Part shown: positions 23,901-36,200 of the stretch, one piece after another
Layout of the letters: the number at the start of each line of letters is the position of its first letter
Position numbering within the stretch: the first letter of the stretch is position 1
DNA from: Antedon mediterranea
Taxonomy: Eukaryota; Echinodermata; Crinoidea; Comatulida; Antedonidae
Reading direction: 5' to 3'
Assembly (NCBI RefSeq): GCF_964355755.1
Contig: NC_092673.1
Coordinates: 10,609,001-10,673,000, forward strand
DNA: 64,000 bases
Notes under the pieces: model-generated
Seen by the model: only the letters and a program-made list of their open reading frames with translations
Told to the model about the DNA's origin: nothing
Database searches by the model: none
Made by a program: the position numbers and the translations under genes

Positions 23901-25510
23901 TGAGCATTTTGAGCATTTCGATAAAACTTTTAACACAAAAACATAAAAGGGCACAAAATAGCTTAACATCGTATTTGGAAACGTTTTAGACCATTTTGAG
24001 CATTTCGATAAAACTTTTTGACGCAAAACATCAAATTGTACGAAATAGCTTCAAATCGCATTTGGAGACTTTTAAACATCAAATTGTACAAAATAGCTTC
24101 AAATCGCATTTGGAGACGTTTTAGACCATTTTGAGCATTTCGATAAAACTTTTCACACAAAAACTTCAAAGTGCAAAAAATAGCTTAATATCGTATTTTG
24201 AAACGTTTTAGACCATTTTGAACATTTCGACAAAACTTTTTCACACAAAACATCAAATTGTACAACATAGCTTCAAATCGCATTTGGAGACGTTTTAGAC
24301 CATTTTGAGCATTGCAATAAATCTTTTCACACTAAAACATCAAAGTGCACACAATTGATTAATATCGTATTTCGAAACGTTTTAGACCATTTTGAGCATT
24401 TCGATAAAACTTTTTCACACAAAACATCAAATTGTACGAAAAAGCTTCTAATCGCATTTGGAGACTTTTAAACATCAAATTGTACAAAATAGCTTCAAAT
24501 CGCATTTGGACACGTTTTAGACCATTTTGAGTATTTCGACAAAACTTTTTTACACAAAACATCAAATTGTACAACATAGCTTCAAATCGCATTTGGAGAC
24601 GTTTTAGACCATTTTGAGCATTTCAAAAAAACTTTTCACACAAAATATAAAATTGTACAAAATACCTTCAAATCGCATTTGAAACCGTTTTTGAGCATTT
24701 TGAGCATTTCGATAAACTTTTAACACAAAAACATAAAAGGGCACAAAATAGCTTAACATCGTATTTGGAAACGTTTTAGACCATTTTGAGCATTTGGATA
24801 AAACTTTTTGACGCAAAACATCAAATTGTACGAAATAGCTTCAAATCGCATTTGGAGACTTTTAAACATCAAATTGTACAAAATAGCTTCAAATCGCATT
24901 TGGAGACGTTTTAGACCATTTTGAGCATTTCGATAAAACTTTTCACACAAAAACATCAAAGTGCAAAAAATAGCTTAATATCGTATTTTGAAACGTTTTA
25001 GACCATTTTGAACATTTCGACAAAACTTTTTCACACAAAACATCAAATTGTACAACATAGCTTCAAATCGCATTTGGAGACGTTTTAGACCATTTTGAGC
25101 ATTGCAATAAATCTTTTCACACTAAAAAATCAAATTGTACAAAATAGATTAATATCGTATTTAGAAACGTTTTAGACCATTTTGAGAATATCGACAAAAC
25201 TTTTTCACACAAAATATAAAATTGTACAAAATAGCTTCAAATCGCATTTGAAACCGTTTTAGATCATTTTGAGCATTTCGATAAAACTTTTCACACTAAA
25301 ACATCAAAGTGCAAAAAATAGCTTAACATCGTATTTGGAAACGTTTTAGACCATTTTGAGCATTTCAATAAAACTTTTCACACTAAAACATGAAAGTGCA
25401 CAAAATAGATTAATATCGTATTTAGAAACGTTTTAGACCATTTTGAGAATTTCGAAAAAACTTTTTCACACAAAATATAAAATTGTACAAAATAGCTTCA
25501 AATCGAATTT
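8934..25510. repeat. 87-bp satellite, block C (16.6 kb) with higher-order repeats
   Basis: Continuous tandem monomers of about 87 bp, with short forms of roughly 50 bp. Variants recur in order. A marker word ACTTGGTTACACAAAAACAT followed by TAAAGTTC recurs at about 9801, 10700 and 11599 (spacing 899 bp), then at 12672, 13059, 17640 and 22939. A 22-bp local insertion lies at about 22312-22333. No genes: all minus-strand frames (for example 16972-17205, 18266-18634) are periodic translations of the monomer. Confidence 0.95.
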
Positions 25511-25836
25511 TTTGTTTTATTTTGTTTTATCTTTATCTTTATACTGGGTGACCTCTTCAGTCAAAGACTGATCTCCCAGAGGGCCCAGTTGGTGATCAGT
25601 GGCTGTGATGTACTAATACACCGGGGTAACCCCCTCCTCGTCTCGAAAGATGTACTAGGTTCTTTAAAGTGCACACGAGCAAGTTGTGTACACTGGACCT
25701 ACGGTTTATAGTCCTTATCCGAGAAGACTCGTTCTACCACCAGAACCATGGAGTGAGTGAGCCTCGAACCCCTGCCGATGTTATGGCTACGTGATTACGG
25801 ATCCACTGTCTTAACCGCTCGGCCACTCACTCACTC
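25511..25836 (-). mobile_element. tRNA-derived SINE, copy 1
   Basis: Read on the minus strand, the element starts GAGTGAGTGAGTGGCCGAGC. It has an A box (GTGGCCGAGCGG) and a B box (GGGTTCGAGGCTC) spaced as in a serine- or leucine-like tRNA, then a body of about 200 bp, then an ATAAAG/AAAATAAAAC tail. It sits in a satellite monomer between AATTT at 25506-25510 and AATTT at 25837-25841, a likely target duplication. RNA polymerase III would transcribe such an element, and a partner LINE would copy it. Three further copies share the same flanks. Confidence 0.85.
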
Positions 25837-26779
25837 AATTTGGAAATGTTTTAGACAATTTTGAGCATTTCGATAACACTTTTTCAAACAAAACATCAAA
25901 ATGTACAAAATATCTTCAAATCTCATTTAGAGACGTTTTAGACCATTTTGTGCATTTCGATGAAACTTGGTTACACAAAAACATCAAAGTGTTTAAAATC
26001 ACATTTGAAACCGTTTTAGATCATTTTGAGCATTTCGACAAAACTTTTTCACACAAAATATCAAATTGTACAAAATAACTTCAAATCCCATTTGGAGACG
26101 TTTTAGACCATTTTGAGCATTTCAATAAAACTTTTCACACTAAAACATCAAAGTGCACAAAATAGATTAATATCGTATTTAGAAACGTTTTAGACCATTT
26201 TGAGCATTTCGACAAAATTTTTCACACAAAATATAAAATTGTACAGAATAGCTTCAAATCGAATTTGGAGTTGTTTTAGACAATTTTGAGCATTTCGATA
26301 AAACTTTTTCAAACAAAACATCAAAATGTACAAAATATCTTCAAATCTCATTTAGAGACGTTTTAGACCATTTTGTGCATTTCGATGAAACTTGGTTACA
26401 CAAAAACATCAAAGTTCTTAAAATCACATTTGAAACCGTTTTAGACCATTTTGAGCATTTCGATAAAACTTTTCACACAAAAACATCAAATTGAACAAAA
26501 TAGCTTAATATCATATTTGGAAACGTTTTAGACCATTTTGAACATTTCGACAAAGCTTTTTCACACAAAACATCAAATTGTACAACATATCTTCAAATCG
26601 CATTTGGAGACGTTTTAAACCATTTTGAGCATTTCAATAAAACTTTTCACACTAAAACATCAAAGTGCACAAAATAGATTAATATCGTATTTAGAAACGT
26701 TTTAGACCATTTTGAGAATTTCGAAAAAACTTTTTCGCACAAAATATAAAATTGTACAAAATAGCTTCAAATCGAATTT
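25837..26779. repeat. 87-bp satellite, block D
   Basis: About eleven monomers between SINE copies 1 and 2. The monomers next to each SINE are the same variants in the same order, which indicates amplification of a unit that already held the SINE. Confidence 0.95.
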
Positions 26780-27105
26780 TTTGTTTTATTTTGTTTTATC
26801 TTTATCTTTATACTGGGTGACCTCTTCAGTCAAAGCCTGATCTCCCAGAGGGCCCAGTTGGTGATCAGTGGCTGTGATGTACTAATACACCGGGGTAACC
26901 CCCTCCTCGTCTCGAAAGATGTACTAGGTTCTGTAAAGTGCACACGAGCAAGTTGTGTACACTGGACCTACGGTTTATAGTCCTTATCCGAGAAGACTCG
27001 TTCTACCACCAGAACCATGGAGTGAGTGAGCCTCGAACCCCTGCCGATGTTATGGCTACGTGATTACGGATCCACTGTCTTAACCGCTCGGCCACTCACT
27101 CACTC
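26780..27105 (-). mobile_element. tRNA-derived SINE, copy 2
   Basis: 326 bp, the same length as copy 1, with only scattered substitutions (for example AAAGCCTG for AAAGACTG). It is flanked by the same satellite words (CTTCAAATCGAATTT on the left, AATTTGGAAATG on the right). The spacing from copy 1 is 1269 bp. Confidence 0.85.
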
Positions 27106-28317
27106 AATTTGGAAATGTTTTAGACAATTTTGAGCATTTCGATAACACTTTTTCAAACAAAACATCAAAATGTACAAAATATCTTCAAATCTCATTTAGA
27201 GACGTTTTAGACCATTTTGTGCATTTCGATGAAACTTGGTTACACAAAAACATCAAAGTGCTTAAAATCACATTTGAAACCATTTTAGACCATTTTGAGC
27301 ATTTCGATAAAACTGTTCACACAAAAACATCAACGTGTACAAAATAGCTTAATATCGTATTTGGAAACGTTTTAGACCATTTTGAACATTTCGACAAAAC
27401 TTTTTCACACAAAACATCAAATTGTACAAAATAGCTTCAAATCGCATTTGGAGACGTTTTAGACCATTTTGAGCATTTCGATAAAACTTTTCACACAAAA
27501 ACATCAAAGTGCAAACAATAGCTTAATATCGTATTTGGAAACGTTTTAGACCATTTTGAACATTTCGACAAAACTTTTTCACACAAAACATCAAATTGTA
27601 CAACATAGCTTCAAATCGCATTTGGAGACGTTTTAGACCATTTTGAGCATTGCAATGAAACTTTTCACACAAAATATAAAATTGTACAAAATAGCTTAAA
27701 ATCACAGTTGAAACCGTTTTTGAGCATTTTGAGCATTTCGATAAAACTTTTCACACAAAAACATCAAAGTGCACAAAATAGCTTCAAATCGCATTTGGAG
27801 ACGTTTTAGACCATTTTGAGCATTTCAATAAAACTTTTCACACTAAAACATCAAAGTGCACAAAATAGATTAATATCGTATTTAGAAACGTTTTAGACCA
27901 TTTTGAGCATTTCGACAAAATTTTTCACACAAAATATAAAATTGTACAAAATAGATTCAAATCGCATTTGGAGACGTTTTAGACCATTTTGAGCATTTCG
28001 ATAAAACTTTTTCACACAAAACATCAAAATGTACAATTTAGCTTCAAATCGCATTTGATGACGTTTTTGATGATTTTGAGCATTTCGATAAAACTTTTTC
28101 ACACAAAACATCAAATTGTACAACATAGCTTCAAATCGCATTTGGAGACGTTTTAGACCATTTTGAGCATTGCAATAAAACTTTTCACACTAAAACATCA
28201 AAGTGCACAAAATAGATTAATATCGTATTTAGAAACGTTTTAGACCATTTTGAGAATTTCGAAAAAACTTTTTCACACAAAATATAAAATTGTACAAAAT
28301 AGCTTCAAATCGAATTT
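27106..28317. repeat. 87-bp satellite, block E
   Basis: Monomers between SINE copies 2 and 3, with periodic minus-strand frames (27523-27705, 27893-28141) that are not genes. Confidence 0.95.
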
Positions 28318-28643
28318 TTTGTTTTATTTTGTTTTATCTTTATCTTTATACTGGGTGACCTCTTCAGTCAAAGACTGATCTCCCAGAAGGCCCAGTTGGT
28401 GATCAGTGGCTGTGATGTACTAATACACCGGGGTAACCCCCTCCTCGTCTTGAAAGATGTACTAGGTTCTTTAAAGTGCACACGAGCAAGTTGTGTACAC
28501 TGGACCTACGGTTTATAGTCCTTATCCGAGAAGACTCGTTCTACCACCAGAAACATGGAGTGAGTGAGCCTCAAACCCCTGCCGATGTTATGGCTACGTG
28601 ATTACGGTTCAACTGTCTTAACCGCTCGGCCACTCACTCATTC
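28318..28643 (-). mobile_element. tRNA-derived SINE, copy 3
   Basis: 326 bp in the same orientation and target position as copies 1 and 2. Together with copy 4 it shares changes such as CTCAAACCCC for CTCGAACCCC, which alters the B box (TTCGA to TTTGA on the minus strand). It also shares CATTCAATT at the right end. Copies 3 and 4 are thus closest relatives. Confidence 0.85.
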
Positions 28644-28889
28644 AATTTGGAAATGTTTTAGACAATTTTGAGCATTTCGATAACACTTTGTCAAACAAAA
28701 CATCAAAATGTACAAAATATCTTCAAATCTCATTTTGAGCATTTCAATAAAACTTTTCACACTAAAACATCAAAGTGCACAAAATAGATTAATATCGTGT
28801 TTAGAAACGTTTTAGACCATTTTGAGAATTTCGAAAAAACTTTTTCACACAAAATATAAAATTGTACAAAATAGCTTCAAATCGAATTT
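28644..28889. repeat. 87-bp satellite, block F
   Basis: Fewer than three monomers between SINE copies 3 and 4, much shorter than the other inter-SINE spacers. This suggests a deletion of monomers by unequal exchange. Confidence 0.9.
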
Positions 28890-29209
28890 TTTGTTTTATT
28901 TTGTTTTATCTTTATACTGGGTGACCTCTTCAGTCAAAGACTGATCTCCCAGAGGGCCCAGTTGGTGATCAGTGGCTGTGATGTACTAATACACCGGGGT
29001 AACCCCCTCCTCGTCTCGAAAGATGTACTAGGTTCTTTAAAGTGCACACGAGCAAGTTGTGTACACTGGACCTACGGTTTATAGTCCTTATCCGAGAAGA
29101 CTCGTTCTACCACCAGAACCATGGAGTGAGTGAGCCTCAAACCCCTGCCGATGTTATGGCTACGTGATTACGGCTCAACTGTCTTAACCGCTCGGCCACT
29201 CACTCATTC
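28890..29209 (-). mobile_element. tRNA-derived SINE, copy 4
   Basis: 320 bp. It lacks one CTTTAT unit of the tail and is otherwise close to copy 3, with the same altered B box. Same orientation and target position. Confidence 0.85.
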
Positions 29210-31094
29210 AATTTGGAAATGTTTTAGACAATTTTGAGCATTTCGATAACACTTTTTCAAACAAAACATCAAAATGTACAAAATATCTTCAAATCTCATT
29301 TAGAGACGTTTTAGACCATTTTGTGCATTTCGATGAAACTTGGTCACATTTGAAACCATTTTAGACGATTTTGAGCATTTCGATAAAACTGTTCACACAA
29401 AAACATCAACGTGTACAAAATAGCTTAATATCGTATTTGGAAACGTTTTAGACCATTTTGAACATTTCGACAAAACTTTTTCACACAAAACATCAAATTG
29501 TACAACATAATTTCAAATCGCATTTGGAGACGTTTTAAACCATTTTGAGCATTTCAATAAAACTTTTCACACTAAAACATCAAAGTGCACAAAATAGCTT
29601 AACATCGTATTTGGAAACGTTTTAGACAATTTTGAACATTTCGACAAAACTTTTTCACACAAAACATCAAATTGTACAAAATAGCTTCAAATCGCATTTG
29701 TAGACGTTTTATACCATTTTGAGCATTTCAATAAAACTTTTCACACTAAAACATCAAAGTGCACAAAATAGATTAATATCGTATTTAGAATCGTTTTAGA
29801 CCATTTTGAGCATTTCGACAAAACTTTTTCACACAAAATATAAAATTGTACAAAATAGCTTCAAATCGAATTTGGAGTTGTTTTAGACACTTTTGAGCAT
29901 TTCGATAAAACTTAATCAAAGAAAACATCAAAATGTACAAAATAGCTTAATATCGTATTTGGAAACGTTTTAGACCATTTTGAACATTTCGACAAAACTT
30001 TTTCACACAAAACATCAAATTGTACAAAATAACTTCAAATCGCATTTGTAGACGTTTTAGACAATTTTTGAGCATTTCAATAAAACTTTTAACACTAAAA
30101 CATCAAAGTGCACAAAATAGATTAATATCGTATTTAGAAACGTTTTAGACCATTTTTGAGCATTTCGATAAAACTTTTCACACAAAAACATAAAAGTGCA
30201 AAAAATAGCTTAATATCGTATTTGGAAACGCTTTAGACCATTTTGAACATTTCGACAACACTTTTTCACACAAAACATCAAATTGTACAACATAGCTTCA
30301 AATCGCATTTGGAGACGTTTTAGACCATTTTGAGCATTTCAAAAAAACTTTTCACACTAAAACATCAAAGTGCACAAAATAGATTAATATCGTATTTAGA
30401 AATGTTTTAGACCATTTTTAGCATTTCGACTAAACTTTTTCACACAAAATATAAAATTGTACAAAATAGCTTCAAATCGAATTTGGAGTTGTTTTAGACA
30501 ATTTTGAGCATTTCGATAAAACTTAAACAAACAAAACATCAAAATGTACAAAATATCTTCAAATCTCATTTAGAGACGTTTTAGACCATTTTGTGCATTT
30601 CGATAAAACTTTTCACACAAAAACATCAAAGTGCACAAAATAGCTTAATATCGTATTTGGAAACGTTTTAGACCATTTTGAACATTTCGACAAAACTTTT
30701 TCACACAAAACATCAAATTGTACAAAATAACTTCAAATCGCATTTGGAGACTTTTTAGACAATTTTTGAGCATTTCAATAAAACTTTTCACACTAAAACA
30801 TCAAAATGTACAAAATAGCTTAAAATAACATTTGAAACCGTTTTAGACCATTTTGAGCATTTCGAAAAAACTTTTCACACAAAAACATCAAAGTGCACAC
30901 AATAGCTTCAAATCGCATTTGGAGACGTTTTAGACCATTTTGAGCAGTTCAATAAAACTTTTCACACTAAAACATCAAAGTGCACAAAATTGATTAATAT
31001 CGTATTTCGAAACGTTTTAGACCATTTTGAGCATTTCGATAAAACTTTTTCACACAAAACATCAAATTGTACGAAATAGCTTCCAATCGCATTT
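29210..31094. repeat. 87-bp satellite, block G
   Basis: About 22 monomers. Parts match 39.6-40.9 kb closely in variant order, for example the ACTGTTCACACAAAAACATC / AACGTGTAC variant at 29390 and 39615. The block ends at ATTT (31091-31094), where the DNA transposon begins. Confidence 0.95.
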
Positions 31095-33236
31095 CACACT
31101 CACGTCATATTGCGAATTTTGGACAAAAAGTGTTTTGAGAGCGCTTTTGATTTAAACATTAGCGCGAGCCTATCTTATCGCTGAGAATTGTATTGAGAAA
31201 CCCGAAGACTTCACGCGAGCGAGACGAACTGACTAAGAACATTATTACTATAGATTTTCACTTCATACACGCTTATTATTGAACAATAGTTAGTATAAAT
31301 AACTGCTAGTTAATTAGAGACATTCGATGTTACTAAGAATACTAAAGAAATTACTTATAATACAAATTTAAAAGATTTATAACGATTCTAGTTTAGGTAA
31401 CATTCGCCCATTAACATTGAAAACAAACAAATCCTGCGTAGGAAATCGCGGAACTCTAAAAAGTTTGTTTTAATATCACGCTAAAATTGTTTCCGAATTT
31501 TTAAATACATATTTGTAAATAGCATGTTAAATTTCAATATCTTTACTTTTAATCCTCAAAAAATCAAAATGTTGATATTTTTTAAAAGAATTTTATGATC
31601 ATTTGAAATCGGGTATATTTACTATCGATCGCGCTCCGCCGGTGCCCGAGTAGGTGTGTACGCGTCGCTTTTGCAGGCTCTATTCCCAGTAGCGAGTTTC
31701 GGTCGCGCTAACATAAGCAATGTTTTCTACCTTTACATGCATTAGGGGTAAATTATGTTTAATTGTTTTTACCGCATAACAAAATTCCCAAATTTATTTC
31801 TTTTCTTGCCTAACCGTTTCTGTCACCCTAAAATCAAATACTTTAACTGCATAATTTTAAGCGACAATAACATACAAATAGGCCTACTATAATTTGATCA
31901 CTTCTTCGCAATACTTGAAAGTTGTTGTATACAATTATTTTAAGAATATAAATAAAAACACACAGAAAATAATAAAATGGCAACTAATTGAAAAGTCAAA
32001 CTCATTTATTTCATCAATTAAATATTTGAAAAAAATCAAATCAAGTAAGGTACTGCTGTGTAGGCCTTAAATATGATTATTGTATTTTTTAGTTTTAAAT
32101 TGTATAATGGCCTAGGCCTAATAATATAGTACTAACAACATGTTTATTTCTAAAGGCAAGAATAACAAACAGCTTTATTTATTTACCTTCAATATTAAAT
32201 CTATGAGAAACCTCAATTATGAGAATCATTTAAATTTCTGTCACCGTACATTTCATTATAATGAACACCTTTAATTTAAAAGACATTTAATTAATAAGAG
32301 CTGGTCAAATTTTGTTGAATGTCAACATGCTGTCCATAAATAGCCGCTTTCAAGTGATACAAATGTTTTCTGGAGTCAGATCCTATAAAAAATATAGAAA
32401 TATAAAAAGTATCTTAATTTAAATATGTATTTGAAAGATGGGCTAGAGGTATACTGCATGATAAATTAGGCTGAAAAACCTAACATGTGGTCCTAGGCCT
32501 ACTACAAGGCCTAGCTTAATGTTTTAAATCCCATAAAACTTTTGAATTTAATACAAGTACAAAATATAATTTATATAGAGTTGTAAAGTGTGGTACATTC
32601 AGTACATTAATTAAAATAAATGAGAATGGGGCCTACTATTAATAAATAAACATGTAAAAAATTGGCCTAAACGACTACGTGTGTATCTATACGCATTGAT
32701 TAACACACAGTACGCGTTGGACCATCAAGGCTAGGCCCAGCTTCGCACAAACCACCGTTATACATGTGATTTGTTTACCTATTTAAATCGCCATTTAAAA
32801 AATACCTGAAAATATCAACATGCCCATTTTTTGTCAAACGAATATTTACATTACATAGTAACTTTTTATTTAGTCACTCGTTTACTCAAAAATTGAGGAA
32901 TTTTTTTATGGTCTCGTAAAAATGTACAATATTATTATTGATAAAAACCGTATAAAATCTAACAAAAAGAAGAGCAAATTCAATGATTACCTGACACGAT
33001 CATAACTGCTATCCTGTTCCAAAAACCAAGTCACATGCTTCTTCAACCCTTGCTTTAATTATTTTCATGAATTATTCATAAGGAACTATAATTTAAGGCT
33101 TTCAATTGGTTAAAAGAGTTTAACCCTATTAAAATTTTAAATTCACATCATTTCCGGGTGATGTTGTCGCGCTTCGATGAATCTCAGAAATCACAAATGA
33201 CCGCTCACTACTTTTTGTCTAGTCTAAATGAATGTG
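31095..33236. mobile_element. 2142-bp non-autonomous DNA transposon with imperfect inverted ends
   Basis: Unique sequence splitting one satellite monomer. The 4-bp ATTT is present on both sides (31091-31094 and 33237-33240) where the intact monomer has one, so this is a 4-bp target duplication. The left end begins CACACTCA and the right end finishes TGAATGTG. Inside both ends the word GACAAAAAGT recurs in inverted orientation, followed by GAG, TTTGATTT and GCGCGA words, giving long imperfect inverted repeats. No open frame of note is present, so it would need a transposase from elsewhere. CAC...GTG ends with a 4-bp duplication fit Chapaev-like members of the CACTA group; this assignment is tentative. 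It contains scattered TAGGCCTA words. Confidence 0.75.
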
Positions 33237-36200
33237 ATTTGGAGACGTTTAAACATCAAATTGTACAAAATAGCTTCAAATCGCATTTGGACACGTTTTA
33301 GACCATTTTGAGTATTTCGACAAAACTTTTTTACACAAAACATAGAATTGTACAACATAGCTTCAAATCGCATTTGGAGACGTTTTAGACCATTTTGAGC
33401 ATTTCAATAAAACATTTCACACAAAATATAAAATTGTACAAAATAGCTTCAAATCTCATTTAGAGACGTTTTAGACCACTTTGAGCATTTCGATGAAACT
33501 TGGTTACACAAAAACATCAAAGTGTTTAAAATCACATTTGCAACCGTTTTAGATCACTTTGAGCATTTCGACAAAACTTTTTCACACAAAATATTAAATT
33601 GTACAAAATAACTTCAAATCGCATTTGGAGACGTTTTAGACCATTTTGAGTATTTCAATAAAACTTTTCACACTAAAACATGAAAGTGCACAAAATATAT
33701 TAATATCGTATTTAGAAACGTTTTAGACCATTTTGAGCATTTCGATAACACTTTTTCAAACAAAACATCAAAATGTACAAAATATCTTCAAATCTCATTT
33801 AGAGACGTTTTAGACCATTTTGTGCATTTCGATGAAACTTGGTTACACAAAAACATCAAAGTGCTTAAAATCACATTTGAAACCATTTTAGACCATTTTG
33901 AGCATTTCGATAAAACTTTTTACACAAAAACATCAAAGTGCACAAAATAGCTTCAAATCGCATTTGGAGACCTTTTAGACCATTTTGAGCATTTCAATAA
34001 AACTTTTCACACTAAAACGTCAAAGTGCACAAAATAGATTAATATCGTTTTTGGAAACGTTTTAGACCATTTTGAGCATTTCGACAAAACTTTTTCACAC
34101 AAAATATAAAATTGTACAAAATAACTTCAAATCGCATTTGGAGACGTTTTAGACCATTTTGAGTATTTCAATAAAACTTTTCACACTAAAACATGAAAGT
34201 GCACAAAATATATTAATATCGTATTTAGAAACGTTTTAGACCATTTTGAGCATTTCGATAACACTTTTTCAAACAAAACATCAAAATGTACAAAATATCT
34301 TCAAATCTCATTTAGAGACGTTTTAGACCATTTTGTGCATTTCGATGAAACTTGGTTACACAAAAACATCAAAGTGCTTAAAATCACATTTGAAACCATT
34401 TTAGACCATTTTGAGCATTTCGATAAAACTTTTTACACAAAAACATCAAAGTGCACAAAATAGCTTCAAATCGCATTTGGAGACCTTTTAGACCATTTTG
34501 AGCATTTCAATAAAACTTTTCACACTAAAACGTCAAAGTGCACAAAATAGATTAATATCGTTTTTGGAAACGTTTTAGACCATTTTGAGCATTTCGACAA
34601 AACTTTTTCACACAAAATATAAAATTGTACAAAATAGCTTAAAATCGCATTTGGAGACGTTTTAGACCATTTTGAGCATTGCAATAAAACTTTTTCACAG
34701 AAAACATCAAATTGTACAAAATAGCTTCAAATCGCATTTGGAGACGTTGTAGACCATTTTGAGCATTTCAATAAAACCTTTCACACTAAAACATCAAAGT
34801 GCACAAAATAGATTAATATCGTATTAAGAAACGTTTTAGACCATTTTGAGCATTTCGACAAAACTTTTTCACACAAAATATAAAATTGTACAAAATAGCT
34901 TCAAATCGCATTTGGAGACGTTTTAGACCATTTTTGAGCATTTCGATAAAACTTTTCACATAAAAACATAAAAGTGCAAAAAATAGCTTAATATCGTATT
35001 TGGAAACGTTTTAGACCATTTTGAACATTTTGACAAAACTTTTTCACACAAAACATCAAATTGTACAACATAGCTTCAAATCGCATTTGGAGACGTTTTA
35101 GACCATTTTGAGCATTTCAATAAAACTTTTCACACTAAAACATCAAAGTGCACAAAATAGATTAATATCGTATTTAGAAACGTTTTAGACCATTTTGAGC
35201 ATTTCGACAAAACTTTTTCACCCAAAATATAAAATTGTACAAAATAGCTTCAAATCGAATTTGGAGTTGTTTTAGACAATTTTGAGCATTTCGTTAAAAC
35301 TTAATCAAACAAAACATCAAAAAATACAAAATATCTTCAAATCTCATTTAGAGACGTTTTAGACCATTTTGTGCATTTCGATAAAACTTTTCACACTAAA
35401 ACATCAAAGTGCACAAAATAGCTTAATATCGTATTTGGAAACGTTTTAGACCATTTTGAACATTTCGACAAAACTTTTTCACACAAAACATCAAATTGTA
35501 CAAAATAACTTCAAATCGCATTTGGAGACGTTTTAGACAATTTTTGAGCATTTCAATAAAACTTTTCACACTAAAACATCAAAATGTACAAAATAGCTTA
35601 AAATAACATTTGAAACCGTTTTAGACCATTTTGAGCATTTCAAAAAAACTTTTCACACAAAAACATCAAAGTGCACAAAATAGCTTCAAATCGCATTTGG
35701 AGACGTTTTAGACCATTTTGAGCAGTTCAATAAAACTTTTCACACTAAAACATCAAAGTCCACAAAATTGATTAATATCGTATTTCGAAACGTTTTAGAC
35801 CATTTTGAGCATTTCGATAAAACTTTTTCACACAAAACATCAAATTGTACGAAATAGCTTCCAATCGCATTTGGAGACGTTTAAACATCAAATTGTACAA
35901 AATAGCTTCAAATCGCATTTGGACACGTTTTAGACCATTTTGAGTATTTCGACAAAACTTTTTTACACAAAACATAGAATTGTACAACATAGCTTCAAAT
36001 CGCATTTGGAGACGTTTTAGACCATTTTGAGCATTTCAATAAAACATTTCACACAAAATATAAAATTGTACAAAATAGCTTCAAATCGCTTTTGGAGACG
36101 TTTTAGACCATTTTGAGCATTTCGATAAAACTATTTCACACAAAACATCAAAATGTACAATTTAGCTTCAAATCTCATTTAGAGACGTTTTAGACCACTT

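Noticed and set aside
25511-25836. A functional tRNA-Ser or tRNA-Leu gene
   Set aside because: A and B boxes and terminal complementarity are present, but the T arm does not pair properly and the sequence continues into a SINE body and tail repeated in four copies.
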